From NCBI GenBank assembly GCA_028702895.1, contig JAQVNZ010000004.1, positions 1-42,242 on the forward strand: a stretch of 42,242 nt of DNA. Direction: 5' to 3'. The position numbers and the translations under genes were made by a program. The notes beneath the pieces are model-generated. The model worked only from the letters and a program-made list of their open reading frames with translations. It ran no database searches and had not been told where the DNA came from. The DNA comes from Candidatus Iainarchaeum sp. (GTDB lineage Archaea > Iainarchaeota > Iainarchaeia > Iainarchaeales > JAAZKV01). Below are positions 16,809 through 25,558 of the stretch, one piece after another. The number at the start of each line of letters is the position of its first letter. The first letter of the stretch is position 1.

Positions 16809-18095
16809 GTGATAAAAATAAATAAAAAAAGTTTTGAAGGATATTATAAAAAAAGCATTAAAGAAAGACAAGAAATATTATCAAAAGAATTATTATTAAC
16901 AAATGAAGAACAAAAACTTTTAGAAAAAGAAAGTTCTCTTTCATTTGATATTGCAGATAGAATGATAGAAAATGTTATAGGAACATTTCCTTTGCCATTA
17001 GGTTTAGCAACAAATTTTGTGATTGATGAAAAAGAATATGTGATTCCCTTTGCAATAGAAGAACCAAGTGTAATCGCAGCTGCTAGTAATGCTGCAAAAT
17101 TATCAAATGGGTTTATTACAGAAAATGATGAACAAATAATGATTGGCCAATTACAATTAATTAATTTAGAAAATGCTTGCGAATCAAAGAAAAAAATTTT
17201 AGAAAATAAAGAAAAAATTTTAAAAGAAGTAGAAAAAGTAGATCCAATACTCGTAAAATTTGGTGGGGGCCCAAGAGACTTAAAAGTAAATATATTAGAC
17301 ACGCCTCGCGGAAAAATGATTGAAGTGCAATTATTAGTTAATGTTGGAGATGCAATGGGTGCTAATGCAATAAATACTATGCTTGAAAAAATAACTTCTG
17401 TAATAGAAGAAATTTCTGGTGGAAAACATGTTGCAAGAATAATATCTAATTTAGCAATTTATAGACGAACCCAATCAAAAACTATTTGGACAAAAGAAAA
17501 ATTAGAAGAAAGTGTTAAAGGAACAATGAAAGGTGAAGAAATAATTGAACGAATATTAGATTTATATGAGTTTGCAGTAGCAACACCATTTAGGTGTGCA
17601 ACGCATAACAAAGGAATAATGAACGGAATCGATTCAGTTGTAATTGCAACAGGAAACGATTTTCGCGCAATAGAAGCAGGAGCACATGCTTATGCAAGTT
17701 ATAAGGGAAAATATTCTCCGCTAACAAAATACTATAAAAATTCTAACGGTGATTTAGTAGGTGAAATTGATATTCCATTAGCATTAGGATTAGTTGGTGG
17801 CGCAATAAAAGTTCATCCAATAGCAAAATTAAATGCAAAAATCTTAGGATTAAAAAAAGTACAAGATCTTGCTAGTGTGATTGCATCAGTTGGATTAGCA
17901 CAAAATTTTGCAGCAATGAGGGCTATTGCAACAACAGGAATACAATCAGGGCACATGAAATTACACGCAAAAAATATCGCAGTACAAGCAGGAGCAATAA
18001 AAGAAGAAATTGAATTAGTTGCACAAAAAATGATTGAATTAAAAGAAGTAAATCAATTAACAGCTGAAAAAATAATTGAAGAAATTAGAGAATAA
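16809..18095 (+). CDS. mvaA: Class II hydroxymethylglutaryl-CoA reductase
   Basis: Reduces HMG-CoA to mevalonate with two NAD(P)H. The sequence is of class II (Pseudomonas mevalonii/Archaeoglobus type): ENVIGTFPLPLGLATNF, AIEEPSVIAAASNAAKL with the catalytic Glu, GDAMGANAINTM, ATHNKGIMNG with the catalytic Lys, and GHMKLHAKNIA with the catalytic His near the end. Length 428 is normal for this class. The start is ambiguous: GTG at 16809 lies 5 nt after the upstream stop, but that same GTG is part of a perfect GGTGAT site whose expected start position (16818) holds ATA instead of ATG. Reinitiation at the GTG is the conventional reading. It forms an operon with the GltA-like gene. Confidence 0.95.
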   Translation: MIKINKKSFEGYYKKSIKERQEILSKELLLTNEEQKLLEKESSLSFDIADRMIENVIGTFPLPLGLATNFVIDEKEYVIPFAIEEPSVIAAASNAAKLSNGFITENDEQIMIGQLQLINLENACESKKKILENKEKILKEVEKVDPILVKFGGGPRDLKVNILDTPRGKMIEVQLLVNVGDAMGANAINTMLEKITSVIEEISGGKHVARIISNLAIYRRTQSKTIWTKEKLEESVKGTMKGEEIIERILDLYEFAVATPFRCATHNKGIMNGIDSVVIATGNDFRAIEAGAHAYASYKGKYSPLTKYYKNSNGDLVGEIDIPLALGLVGGAIKVHPIAKLNAKILGLKKVQDLASVIASVGLAQNFAAMRAIATTGIQSGHMKLHAKNIAVQAGAIKEEIELVAQKMIELKEVNQLTAEKIIEEIRE

Positions 18096-18110
18096 ATAAA
18101 TAATCTATTA

Positions 18111-18154
18111 CGTCAATGAGCGAACCTTTTTTCGTCAATCAAAAGGTTTTTATA
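18111..18154 (+). promoter_or_regulatory. Paired-CGTC operator plus TATA box (copy B)
   Basis: CGTCAATGAGCGAACC begins at 18111 and CGTCAATC at 18133, 22 nt apart, with CG at +10. TTTTTATA (18147-18154) starts 14 nt after the second box. It drives the HMG-CoA synthase, thiolase and DUF35 genes. The element starts only 15 nt after the HMG-CoA reductase stop. Confidence 0.65.
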
Positions 18155-18216
18155 GATTAAGTAAGAGAATTTTTTTGTATTAAGTTTTTTAAATTTAAAA
18201 AAAGGTGTTTATTAAA

Positions 18217-19254
18217 ATGGCTGGAATAATTGGGTGGGGAGCATATATACCAAAATACAGAATAACTGCTGAAGAAATAGCCTTAGTGAATAATGATAAT
18301 GCGAATGCGATAAAAGCGGGTTTAGGTTTAACAGAAAAAAGTGTTCCTGGAAAAGACGAAGATACAATAACAATTTCACACGCTGCTACAAAAAATGCTA
18401 TTCTGCGAGCAGGAATAAAAACAAAAGAAATTGGTTCAATTTATATTGGTTCAGAAAGTCACCCTTATGCAGTAAAACCATCTTCAAGTATTGTTGGCGA
18501 TGCAATTGATTTAGGAAATGATTACATGGCCGTTGATACTGAATTTGCTTGTAAAGCAGGTAGTGCAACAATACAATTCAACATGGGTTTTGTTGATTCA
18601 AAAATGATAAATTATGGTTTAAGCATAGGTGCTGATACTAGTCAAGCAGAACCAGGAAATGCGTTAGAATATTCCGCTGCTGCTGGTGGCGCAGCATTTG
18701 TAATTGGAAAAAATGAAGAAGCAATTGCAACAATAGATTACACTTGTTCGTTTACTAGTGATACTCCTGATTTTTGGAGGCGAGCAATGCAACCTTATCC
18801 ATCTCATGCTGGGAGATTTACTGGTGAACCTGCTTACTTTAAACATGTTGTTGGTGCAACAAAAATGATTTTAGAAAAAACTAAAATGGAAATGAAAGAT
18901 TTCAAATATGTTGTATTTCATATGCCTAATGGAAAGTTTCCTGAACGCGTTGCAAAAATATTTGGGGTAACAAAAGAACAATTAGAACCAGGATTAATAG
19001 TAAAAAAAATTGGTAATACTTATTCGGGTTCAGCATTACTAGGATTAACTTGTGTATTAGATATAGCAAAACCAGGAGATAAAATTTTGATGACAAGTTA
19101 TGGTTCAGGGTCTGGGTCAGATTCATTTATTTTAACATGCACAGAAAAAATTGTTGGCGCGCAAAAAAAAGCACTAACAACACAAGATTATGTTGATAGA
19201 AAAGAATATTTGACATATTCAAAATATCGTAAACATATGGAGACAATACATTAA
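18217..19254 (+). CDS. Hydroxymethylglutaryl-CoA synthase (archaeal type)
   Basis: Condenses acetoacetyl-CoA with acetyl-CoA to HMG-CoA. The thiolase-fold catalytic residues are in place: Cys112 in TEFACKAGSA, Glu80 in YIGSESHPYAV and His in FHMPNGKFPERV; SYGSGSGSDSF closes the active site. An in-frame GTG exists at 18205, but the ATG at 18217 has GGTG (18204-18207) upstream and gives the normal N-terminus AGIIGWGAYIPKYRI. In methanogens this enzyme forms a channelling complex with thiolase and a DUF35 protein, and the same three genes follow one another here. The promoter carries the paired-CGTC element. Confidence 0.95.
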   Translation: MAGIIGWGAYIPKYRITAEEIALVNNDNANAIKAGLGLTEKSVPGKDEDTITISHAATKNAILRAGIKTKEIGSIYIGSESHPYAVKPSSSIVGDAIDLGNDYMAVDTEFACKAGSATIQFNMGFVDSKMINYGLSIGADTSQAEPGNALEYSAAAGGAAFVIGKNEEAIATIDYTCSFTSDTPDFWRRAMQPYPSHAGRFTGEPAYFKHVVGATKMILEKTKMEMKDFKYVVFHMPNGKFPERVAKIFGVTKEQLEPGLIVKKIGNTYSGSALLGLTCVLDIAKPGDKILMTSYGSGSGSDSFILTCTEKIVGAQKKALTTQDYVDRKEYLTYSKYRKHMETIH

Positions 19255-19281
19255 AATTTTAAAAAATTTTAAAAAATTAAA

Positions 19282-19337
19282 ATTTTATTTTAAAAAAATT
19301 TGTTTTTAAAAAAATTAATAAAAAAATTGGTGAAAAA
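19282..19337 (+). repeat. AT-rich leader shared with 23900-23970 (copy 1)
   Basis: The leader before the thiolase gene (TTTTATTTTAAAAAAATTTG then TTTTTAAAAAAATTAATAAA, ending TTGGTGAAAAAATG) closely matches the leader before the AcnX large-subunit gene, the isolated G residues falling at equivalent places. The AcnX copy has one extra TTGTTTAAAAAAA block. Confidence 0.5.
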
Positions 19338-20495
19338 ATGAAAATAGGTGTAATAGGAATTGGAATTACTCGATTTGGAGAAATTTGGGATAGGGGTTTA
19401 CGCGAATTACTTTTAGACTCACAACTTCGTGCACTTAACGATGCAAAAATTGTTCCACAACAAATTGACGCAATGTTTACTGGAAATATGTTAGGTGACT
19501 CATTATCTGGCCAAGTTCATATTGGAGCAATGGCTACTGAAAACTTAAATTTAGATAAACCAAGTATTCGCGTTGAAGGAGCATGTGCTTCTGGAGCATT
19601 AGCATTACGACAAGGAATAAAAGCAATTGAATCTGGAGACGCAGAAATTGTAATGGTTAATGGAGTAGAAAAAATGACTGATGTTGACACGGGTCAAGTA
19701 ACAACCGCATTAATGGGAGCGGGAGATGAAGAATTAGAAGGGTTTCATGGGTTAACATTTCCTGGATTATATTCATTATTAGCAAACGCATACATGCACA
19801 AATACCCTAGTCTTACAAGAGATATTTTAGCAGAAGTTGCAGTAAAAAATCATTTTCATGGTGCAAGAAATTCTTATTGTCAATTCAAAAACGAGATAAC
19901 AAAAGAAACAGTAATTAATTCTACAATGGTAGCAGACCCTTTAACATTATTTGATTGTTCGCCAATAACAGATGGTTCTGCAACAATAATAATTGCAAAA
20001 GAAGAAATTGCAAAAAAAATGAATTCAGAAGTTTTTATTACAGGTTCAGGTTTAGCAACAGACACATTATCCTTAGCTAGAAGAAATACGCTAACAGCAA
20101 TTCCGGCTGGACAAAAAGCTGCAAATCAAGCATATGCACAATCAAATATAACTTCAAAAGATATTAGTTTCGCAGAAGTACATGATTGTTTTACTATAGC
20201 AGAAATAATGGCAGTTGAAGCATTAGGTTTTGCAAAAGAAGGAGAAGCATTTAATTTATATAAAAATAAAGAGACTTATTTTGATTCAAAACATCCAATA
20301 AATACTTCAGGTGGATTAAAAGCTTGTGGCCATCCTGTTGGAGCAACTGGAATAAAACAAGCAATAGAAGCAACAATGCAATTAAGAGGCGAAGCAAAAA
20401 ATAGGCAAGTTTTAAACGCAACAGTTGGAGTAACGCATAATGTTGGTGGTAGCGGAGCAACAGCATGCGTGCATGTTTTTAAGAGGTTGAGATAA
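19338..20495 (+). CDS. Acetyl-CoA C-acetyltransferase (archaeal thiolase)
   Basis: Makes acetoacetyl-CoA from two acetyl-CoA, the first step of the mevalonate pathway. The nucleophile is Cys83 in VEGACASGALAL; the other active-site elements are EVHDCFTIAEI and GGLKACGHPVGATG near the C-terminus. Length 385 fits the archaeal SCP-x-like thiolase branch that pairs with HMG-CoA synthase and a DUF35 protein. GGTGA lies 6 nt before the ATG. The stop codon directly abuts the ATG of the DUF35 gene, so the two are translationally coupled. Confidence 0.94.
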   Translation: MKIGVIGIGITRFGEIWDRGLRELLLDSQLRALNDAKIVPQQIDAMFTGNMLGDSLSGQVHIGAMATENLNLDKPSIRVEGACASGALALRQGIKAIESGDAEIVMVNGVEKMTDVDTGQVTTALMGAGDEELEGFHGLTFPGLYSLLANAYMHKYPSLTRDILAEVAVKNHFHGARNSYCQFKNEITKETVINSTMVADPLTLFDCSPITDGSATIIIAKEEIAKKMNSEVFITGSGLATDTLSLARRNTLTAIPAGQKAANQAYAQSNITSKDISFAEVHDCFTIAEIMAVEALGFAKEGEAFNLYKNKETYFDSKHPINTSGGLKACGHPVGATGIKQAIEATMQLRGEAKNRQVLNATVGVTHNVGGSGATACVHVFKRLR

Positions 20496-20894
20496 ATGTT
20501 TAGAGAAAGCCCAATTATAAGATGGAGAAATTATTCGGATAGATACAAACTTTCGGGCCATAAATGTACTAAATGTGGTGCAAATTATTTTGAAAAAAAA
20601 GGTATGTGTGTTTGTGGAAACTTAATTTTTTCAGAAATGTTTTTTTCAGGAAATGGAAAAATTGTTTCATTTACAAAAATACATTCTGGTCCAAGTGTTT
20701 TTGAAGAACAATCTCCTTATTGTGTTGCAATAATTGATTTAGAAGAAGGTGCAAGAATAACTGCCCAAATAGTTGATTGTAAATATGATGAATTAAAAAT
20801 TGGTTTAGGAGTAGAAGCAGTTTTTAGAAAATTATATAAGAGTGGAGAAAAAGGAATAATCCATTACGGAACAAAATTTAGGTTAAAATTATAA
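20496..20894 (+). CDS. DUF35 (zinc-ribbon/OB-fold) partner of thiolase and HMG-CoA synthase
   Basis: A 132-residue protein with a rubredoxin-like zinc ribbon (Cys24, Cys27, Cys38, Cys40 in CTKCG and CVCG) followed by an OB-fold (GKIVSFTKIHSGPSVFEEQ, then IIDLEEGARITAQIVD and GLGVEAVFRKL). In the crystallised methanogen complex this protein bridges thiolase and HMG-CoA synthase and shapes the shared CoA site. Position directly after the thiolase gene, with no gap, supports the same role. It has no catalytic residues of its own. Confidence 0.93.
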   Translation: MFRESPIIRWRNYSDRYKLSGHKCTKCGANYFEKKGMCVCGNLIFSEMFFSGNGKIVSFTKIHSGPSVFEEQSPYCVAIIDLEEGARITAQIVDCKYDELKIGLGVEAVFRKLYKSGEKGIIHYGTKFRLKL

Positions 20895-20944
20895 TTTTTA
20901 TAAATTCTTAATGTTTTTAATGGGTTCTTATCACATTATTTATT

Positions 20945-21883
20945 ATGGGTTCTAGTGGGAAAGGATTTGCAAAAACAATTCTCTTTGGAGAACACTTTGT
21001 AGTATACGGTTTACCAGGCATAGCTGCGGGATTAGATAAATTTGTTCAAGCAGACGTGCAAACATTAAAAGATTCTAAAGAAATTATTTTTGATGATAAA
21101 GTTTTTGGAGAAAAATTTTCTATTAGTGAACAACCAGAGCATATTAAAAGTCAATTATTTAATGCAATGTTTTCAAAAGAAGATTTAAATGAAAAAGGAT
21201 TAAAAATAAATATTACAGCAAATTTTCCACACGGTGCAGGATTAGGTTATTCAGCAGCATTAAGTGTTGCTATTGCAAGAGCAGTTTCAACTGAATTGGA
21301 TTTAGATTTAAAAGATGAAGAAATAAATGATTTGGCATTTAAAGCAGAAAAAATCGCACATGGTAATCCTTCTGGAATTGATAATGCGTGTGCAACTTAT
21401 GGTACAACAATTTTATTTGAAAAAGATTTTAAAACAAATGAAAACAAATTAAAACAATTAAAAAATTCTGCAAAATTATTTTGTTTACTAGTTGATACTG
21501 GAATAAAACATAATACAAAAGAAGCAATCAAAAAAGTTAAAGAAAACAAAGAATCTAACCCGCAAGAATTTGAAAGAATATTTTCTGATTATAAAAAAAT
21601 TATTGTGAAAGCAAAACAAGAATTAAAATTTGGTGGAATAAAAGAACTTGGAAAATTAATGAATGAGAATCAAGAATTATTAAAAAAAATTGGTGTTTCT
21701 TGTAAAGAAGCGGAAGACATAATACGAACAGCCACATTTGAAAATTGTTTGGGTGCAAAAGTAACAGGGGCTGGTTGTGGCGGAAACGTATTAATTTTAT
21801 GTGGGATTGAAAAAGAATTGGATAAAATAGCAAATATTTTACAAGCAAAAAAATATTCTATAATAAAAACAAAAATAAGTTAA
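20945..21883 (+). CDS. mvk: Mevalonate kinase
   Basis: A GHMP kinase producing mevalonate 5-phosphate. Visible are the start FAKTILFGEHFVVYGLPGIA (substrate-binding strand), the ATP loop PHGAGLGYSAALSVAIARA (about 96-114), HGNPSGIDNACATYG (catalytic Asp in GIDN) and the C-terminal VTGAGCGGNVL. The ATP loop has Tyr where GLGSSAA enzymes have the first Ser. At 312 residues it is the size of archaeal mevalonate kinases; phosphomevalonate kinase is less likely because the downstream route starts from mevalonate 5-phosphate. It lies 50 nt after the DUF35 gene with no strong ribosome site, so it may be leaderless or coupled. Confidence 0.9.
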   Translation: MGSSGKGFAKTILFGEHFVVYGLPGIAAGLDKFVQADVQTLKDSKEIIFDDKVFGEKFSISEQPEHIKSQLFNAMFSKEDLNEKGLKINITANFPHGAGLGYSAALSVAIARAVSTELDLDLKDEEINDLAFKAEKIAHGNPSGIDNACATYGTTILFEKDFKTNENKLKQLKNSAKLFCLLVDTGIKHNTKEAIKKVKENKESNPQEFERIFSDYKKIIVKAKQELKFGGIKELGKLMNENQELLKKIGVSCKEAEDIIRTATFENCLGAKVTGAGCGGNVLILCGIEKELDKIANILQAKKYSIIKTKIS

Positions 21884-21934
21884 TGTTCTAAAATTTTTTA
21901 AAAAATAAAATAAATTATTTTTAATTTGATTATT

Positions 21935-22501
21935 ATGAATAATAAAAAAATTATTGTCGCAGTTACTGGGGCATCAGGAACAAATTATGCACTAGCTTTA
22001 CTTACAGCGTTAAAAAAACAAGAAATAGAAGTTCATCTTATTGTTAGTGACTGGGCAGAAAAAGTTTTAAAAGAAGAAACTGGAAAAAAAGTTATTGAAT
22101 TAAAAAAACTTGCGACAAAAAATTATTCTAACACAAATTTAGCTGCAAACATTTCTTCAAGTTCGTTTCTAGTTGATGGTATGATAATTATTCCATGTTC
22201 AATAAAAACATGTTCTGAAATATTACATGCGCATACTTCAAATTTAATTACTAGGTGTGCGGATAATATGTTAAAAACAAAAAATAAATTAATTGTTGGT
22301 GTTAGAGAAACACCATTGAGTGGGCCCACATTAGAAAATCTTTGGAAACTTTCAATATATGGTGCAACAATATTTCCGCTAAGCCCTGGATTTTATCATA
22401 ATCCTAAAAAAATAAGTGATTTAGAAAGTTTTATAGTTGGAAAAGCATTAGATTTACTAGGGATTTCAAACAAAGAATATGTTAGATGGGAGAATAAATA
22501 A
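21935..22501 (+). CDS. ubiX: UbiX-type flavin prenyltransferase
   Basis: Makes prenyl-FMN, the cofactor of UbiD decarboxylases, from FMN and dimethylallyl phosphate. Diagnostic motifs: VAVTGASGTNYALAL (flavin loop), SSSFLVDGMIIIPCSIKT (about 73-90), ITRCADNMLK and VGVRETPLSGPTLENLWKLS (phosphate-binding Arg), all in the usual order over 188 residues. A TTG at 21926 is in frame, but the ATG at 21935 gives the standard N-terminus. It is immediately followed by the UbiD-like gene it must serve. In this pathway the decarboxylase is known to need prenyl-FMN. Confidence 0.95.
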   Translation: MNNKKIIVAVTGASGTNYALALLTALKKQEIEVHLIVSDWAEKVLKEETGKKVIELKKLATKNYSNTNLAANISSSSFLVDGMIIIPCSIKTCSEILHAHTSNLITRCADNMLKTKNKLIVGVRETPLSGPTLENLWKLSIYGATIFPLSPGFYHNPKKISDLESFIVGKALDLLGISNKEYVRWENK

Positions 22502-22595
22502 TTTTTAATTTAAAAAATAATTAAATTTAAATTAATTTAAAAAAAAGTTAAATTAAAAAAAATTAATTAATAAATAATAATTTTGGTGATTGATT

Positions 22596-23870
22596 ATGAG
22601 TTTTCGTGAATTTGTAAAAAAAACAGATTATGTTATTGATAAAGCAGTTTCAAAAAATTTACAAGCGAGTGGAATAATTTATTCTGCTAGTGATAAGAGT
22701 ATATTATTTAATAAAATAAAAGAAAATGATTACAAAGTTGCTGCTAATGTTTTTGCTTCAAAAGAAAAAGTCGCAAAATATCTTAATTGTGAAACCAAAG
22801 AATTAGTTCCATTAATGATAAACGCATTAAACAATCCATCTACTCCAGAACTTATTTTGAATACCGATCATGTGGAAATAGATTTAGATTTAGAAAAAAT
22901 ACCAATATTAATCCACACTGATTCAGATGGTGCGCCTTATGTTACAAGTGGGGTAATAATAGTAAAGGATTCGATTGTTGGGCAAAATGTTTGTTATCAT
23001 AGAGGTAGAGTTATTTTTAAAAATAAATTTGCTTTAAGAATACTTGAAAGAAATACTATGGAATTACTAAAAAAAAATAATGGTGAATTAAGAGCTGCTT
23101 ATTGTATTGGAATTGGGGCAGAAATTGCTTTAGCTGCAGCAATGGCTCCGGCATTAGGAGTTAACGAATTAGAAATAGCAAATACATTAAAACCAATAAA
23201 AGTTATTAATGCAAAAACATTTGATGCGATTTTACCTGCTGATGCAGAATTTATTTTAGAAGGAAAAATAAGTTTACATGAAAGACATAGCGAAGGCCCG
23301 TTCGTTGATTTGACTGGCACAAGTGATATTATAAGAGACGAACCAGTTTTTACAGTTGAAAAAATTTATGCTAGACCAAATGCAATATATCACGCGTTAT
23401 TACCTGGCGGGTTTGAACACAAAATATTAATGGGTATGCCAAGAGAACCAACAGTATTTGATGAAGTAAAAAAAGCGGGCGTTGATATAATAGATGTTAG
23501 TATTAATCCTGGTGGAAGTTCATGGTTTCATGTTTTAATTAAGATTAATAAAAAAACAGAGGAAGATGGAAAAAAAGCAATTGTGGCTGCTATGAAAGGA
23601 CATACTAGTGGAAAACATTTTTTTGTAGTTGATAATGATATTAATATTTATGATCCATTAGAAGTAGAATGGGCGTTTGCAACAAGATTTCAAGCAAATA
23701 AAGATTTTTATAAATTTGAAAACCAAAAAGGATCTTCGTTAGATCCAAGTGCTAATCAAGTAACAAGAGAAACTACTAAAGCTGGATTTGATTTAACAAT
23801 GCCATTAGACAGAATAAGTGAAATGAAGAGAACAAAATTCCCAGAAAATAATATAAAAGATTATTTGTAA
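22596..23870 (+). CDS. UbiD-family decarboxylase, probable anhydromevalonate phosphate decarboxylase
   Basis: A prenyl-FMN-dependent decarboxylase, here assigned to trans-anhydromevalonate 5-phosphate to isopentenyl phosphate, because it lies between UbiX and the AcnX genes of the archaeal mevalonate pathway. UbiD family features: DSDGAPYVTSGVIIVKD, GQNVCYHRGRVIF (cofactor-binding Arg), LHERHSEGPFVDLTGTSD (the Glu-Arg-Glu network) and LLPGGFEHKILMGMPREP. GGTGAT at 22585-22590 is 5 nt before the ATG at 22596, which I prefer over an in-frame TTG at 22590. Length 424 is normal. Aromatic-acid or menaquinone decarboxylase activity is possible for this family but unlikely in this context. Confidence 0.88.
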   Translation: MSFREFVKKTDYVIDKAVSKNLQASGIIYSASDKSILFNKIKENDYKVAANVFASKEKVAKYLNCETKELVPLMINALNNPSTPELILNTDHVEIDLDLEKIPILIHTDSDGAPYVTSGVIIVKDSIVGQNVCYHRGRVIFKNKFALRILERNTMELLKKNNGELRAAYCIGIGAEIALAAAMAPALGVNELEIANTLKPIKVINAKTFDAILPADAEFILEGKISLHERHSEGPFVDLTGTSDIIRDEPVFTVEKIYARPNAIYHALLPGGFEHKILMGMPREPTVFDEVKKAGVDIIDVSINPGGSSWFHVLIKINKKTEEDGKKAIVAAMKGHTSGKHFFVVDNDINIYDPLEVEWAFATRFQANKDFYKFENQKGSSLDPSANQVTRETTKAGFDLTMPLDRISEMKRTKFPENNIKDYL

Positions 23871-23899
23871 ATTAATTTGCATGATGATTAAAAGTCATA

Positions 23900-23970
23900 A
23901 TTTTTATTTTAAAAAAATTTTGTTTTTAAAAAAATTTAATAAAAAATTGTTTAAAAAAATTGGTGAAAAA
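23900..23970 (+). repeat. AT-rich leader shared with 19282-19337 (copy 2)
   Basis: The second copy of the thiolase-type leader, ending in TTGGTGAAAAAATG at the AcnX start. Because this stretch is a repeat of a leader, an in-frame upstream extension from ATG 23881 is best regarded as untranslated. Confidence 0.5.
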
Positions 23971-25164
23971 ATGTTATTAACAAAAGAAGAACAAGAAATG
24001 CTCAAAGGAAAATATGGTAATGCTGTTAAAAAAAGCATGGAAATACTTGTCGCATTAGGCGAAATTTATGGTGCTGAAAAATTAATTAGGGTTTCATCAG
24101 TACAAGTTGCGGGGGTAAGTTATGATAATTTAGGTGAATCTGGATTAGAATATTTATCTAATCTTTCAAAAGATGGTAGAGTAAAAGTTTTAACAACATT
24201 AAATCCTGCAGGAATGGATTTAGAAAATTATGAAGCATTAGGAATATCAGAAGATTTTGCAATAAAACAAAAAATGGTAATTGATTCATTTGCAAAAATG
24301 GGGGTAATAACCACTTGTACATGTACACCTTATTTGATAGGGAATACTCCAAATTTTAATCAACATATTGCTTGGAGTGAAAGTAGTGCGGTTGCTTATG
24401 CTAATTCGGTTCTTGGTGCAAGAACAAATAGAGAAGGCGGGCCAAGTGCATTGGCATCAGCATTAACTGGCCGAACACCTTTGTATGGATTGCATTTAGA
24501 TGAAAATAGAATTGCTAAAATAAAAATAATTGTAAAAACGCAAATAAAAGGAACTCAAAATTTTGGCGCATTAGGGAAAGTTATTGGTGAAAAAATAAAG
24601 TCAACTCCTTGTTATATTATTGGAATAAACGAAGCGAGTATGGAAGAATTAAAATCATTTTCTGCAAGTATTGCAACTTATGGTGGCGCAGGAATATTTC
24701 ACATGGAAAATATAACTCCTAATAAAACAGTTATTCCGTTAGAAGAATTAATTGTCACAAAAAAAGAAATAGAAAAAGCTTTAAACGAAATGAATATGGG
24801 TGATTGTGAAGTAGATTTTGTTAGCGTTGGATGTCCACATGCGAGTATCGCTGAAATAGCAAAACTAGCTGATTTATTAAATGGAAAAAAAGTAAAAAAA
24901 GAATTTTGGATAACAACTGCAAGACCAACAAAAAAAATTGCTGACATGAGCGGTTATTCTAAAATAATTGAAACTGCTGGGGCAAAATTCGCGTCAGATA
25001 CTTGTTGTGTTGTTGCGCCAATAAAAGGAAGATTCAAATGTCTTGCAACAGATTCTGCAAAAGGGTGTTATTATGCATATTCAAAAAATCAGTCAAAAAT
25101 AAAAATAATGTCAGTTGAAAATTTAGTGAAAGAAGCGTGCAAAGAACCAAGCGTGGTGAAATAA
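23971..25164 (+). CDS. Phosphomevalonate dehydratase large subunit (AcnX type)
   Basis: Large chain of the aconitase-X family enzyme that dehydrates mevalonate 5-phosphate to trans-anhydromevalonate 5-phosphate. It contains the cluster and active-site stretches TCTCTPYLIGNTP, AWSESSAVAYANSVLGARTN, GGPSALASALTGRTP and, near the end, SDTCCVVAPIKGRF, with Cys residues suitable for the Fe-S cluster. An in-frame ATG at 23881 would add a 30-residue Lys/Phe tail with no family match; the ATG at 23971 has GGTGA 4 nt upstream and gives the family start LLTKEEQEMLKG. The stop overlaps the small-subunit start by one base (TAATG), ensuring equal translation. Confidence 0.93.
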   Translation: MLLTKEEQEMLKGKYGNAVKKSMEILVALGEIYGAEKLIRVSSVQVAGVSYDNLGESGLEYLSNLSKDGRVKVLTTLNPAGMDLENYEALGISEDFAIKQKMVIDSFAKMGVITTCTCTPYLIGNTPNFNQHIAWSESSAVAYANSVLGARTNREGGPSALASALTGRTPLYGLHLDENRIAKIKIIVKTQIKGTQNFGALGKVIGEKIKSTPCYIIGINEASMEELKSFSASIATYGGAGIFHMENITPNKTVIPLEELIVTKKEIEKALNEMNMGDCEVDFVSVGCPHASIAEIAKLADLLNGKKVKKEFWITTARPTKKIADMSGYSKIIETAGAKFASDTCCVVAPIKGRFKCLATDSAKGCYYAYSKNQSKIKIMSVENLVKEACKEPSVVK

Positions 25165-25556
25165 TGGCGAAATTAATTGGGCGAAAAATTTTTGGTGGAA
25201 TCGCGATGGGCGAAGCACTTGTTACAAAACAAGGAATAAGTTTTTTTGGGGGGATAGACCCATCTACTGGAGTAGTGACTGAATCAGGTCATGAATTAGA
25301 AGGAAAAAGTATTAGTGGAAAAATACTTGTTTTTCCCCAAGGTAAAGGGTCAACAGTTGGGAGTTATGCATTATATAGAATGAAAAAAGAAGGTACTGCT
25401 CCAATAGCATTAGTAAATAAAGAATGTGAAACAATAGTTGCTGTTGGTGCAATAATTTCAGAAATTCCTTGTGTTGATAAAATTGATATTCTACAAATAA
25501 AAAATGGTCAAAAAATAAAAGTTGATGGTGAAAAAGGAATTGTGATTTTTGATTGA
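25164..25556 (+). CDS. Phosphomevalonate dehydratase small subunit (AcnX type, DUF126)
   Basis: The 130-residue swivelling-domain partner of the AcnX large chain. Its motif FPQGKGSTVGSYALYRM includes the serine that contacts substrate in aconitase-like enzymes, and GRKIFGGIAMGEALV and EIPCVDKID complete the family pattern. The ATG at 25164 shares its A with the last base of the preceding stop codon; GGTGA at 25155-25159 lies inside the end of the large-subunit gene. Cis-3-hydroxyproline dehydratase also belongs to AcnX, but the flanking UbiX, UbiD and IPK genes make the mevalonate route much more likely. Confidence 0.92.
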   Translation: MAKLIGRKIFGGIAMGEALVTKQGISFFGGIDPSTGVVTESGHELEGKSISGKILVFPQGKGSTVGSYALYRMKKEGTAPIALVNKECETIVAVGAIISEIPCVDKIDILQIKNGQKIKVDGEKGIVIFD

Positions 25557-25558
25557 TA

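Noticed and set aside
19255..19300. Apparent inverted repeat (AAAATTTTAAAAAATTTT) behind HMG-CoA synthase as a hairpin terminator
   Set aside because: Runs of A and T pair with themselves by composition alone, so no specific structure can be claimed.
23881..23970. N-terminal extension of the AcnX large subunit from an earlier in-frame ATG
   Set aside because: The added residues are a translation of an AT-rich leader that is also found before the thiolase gene; GGTGA and family similarity place the start at 23971.
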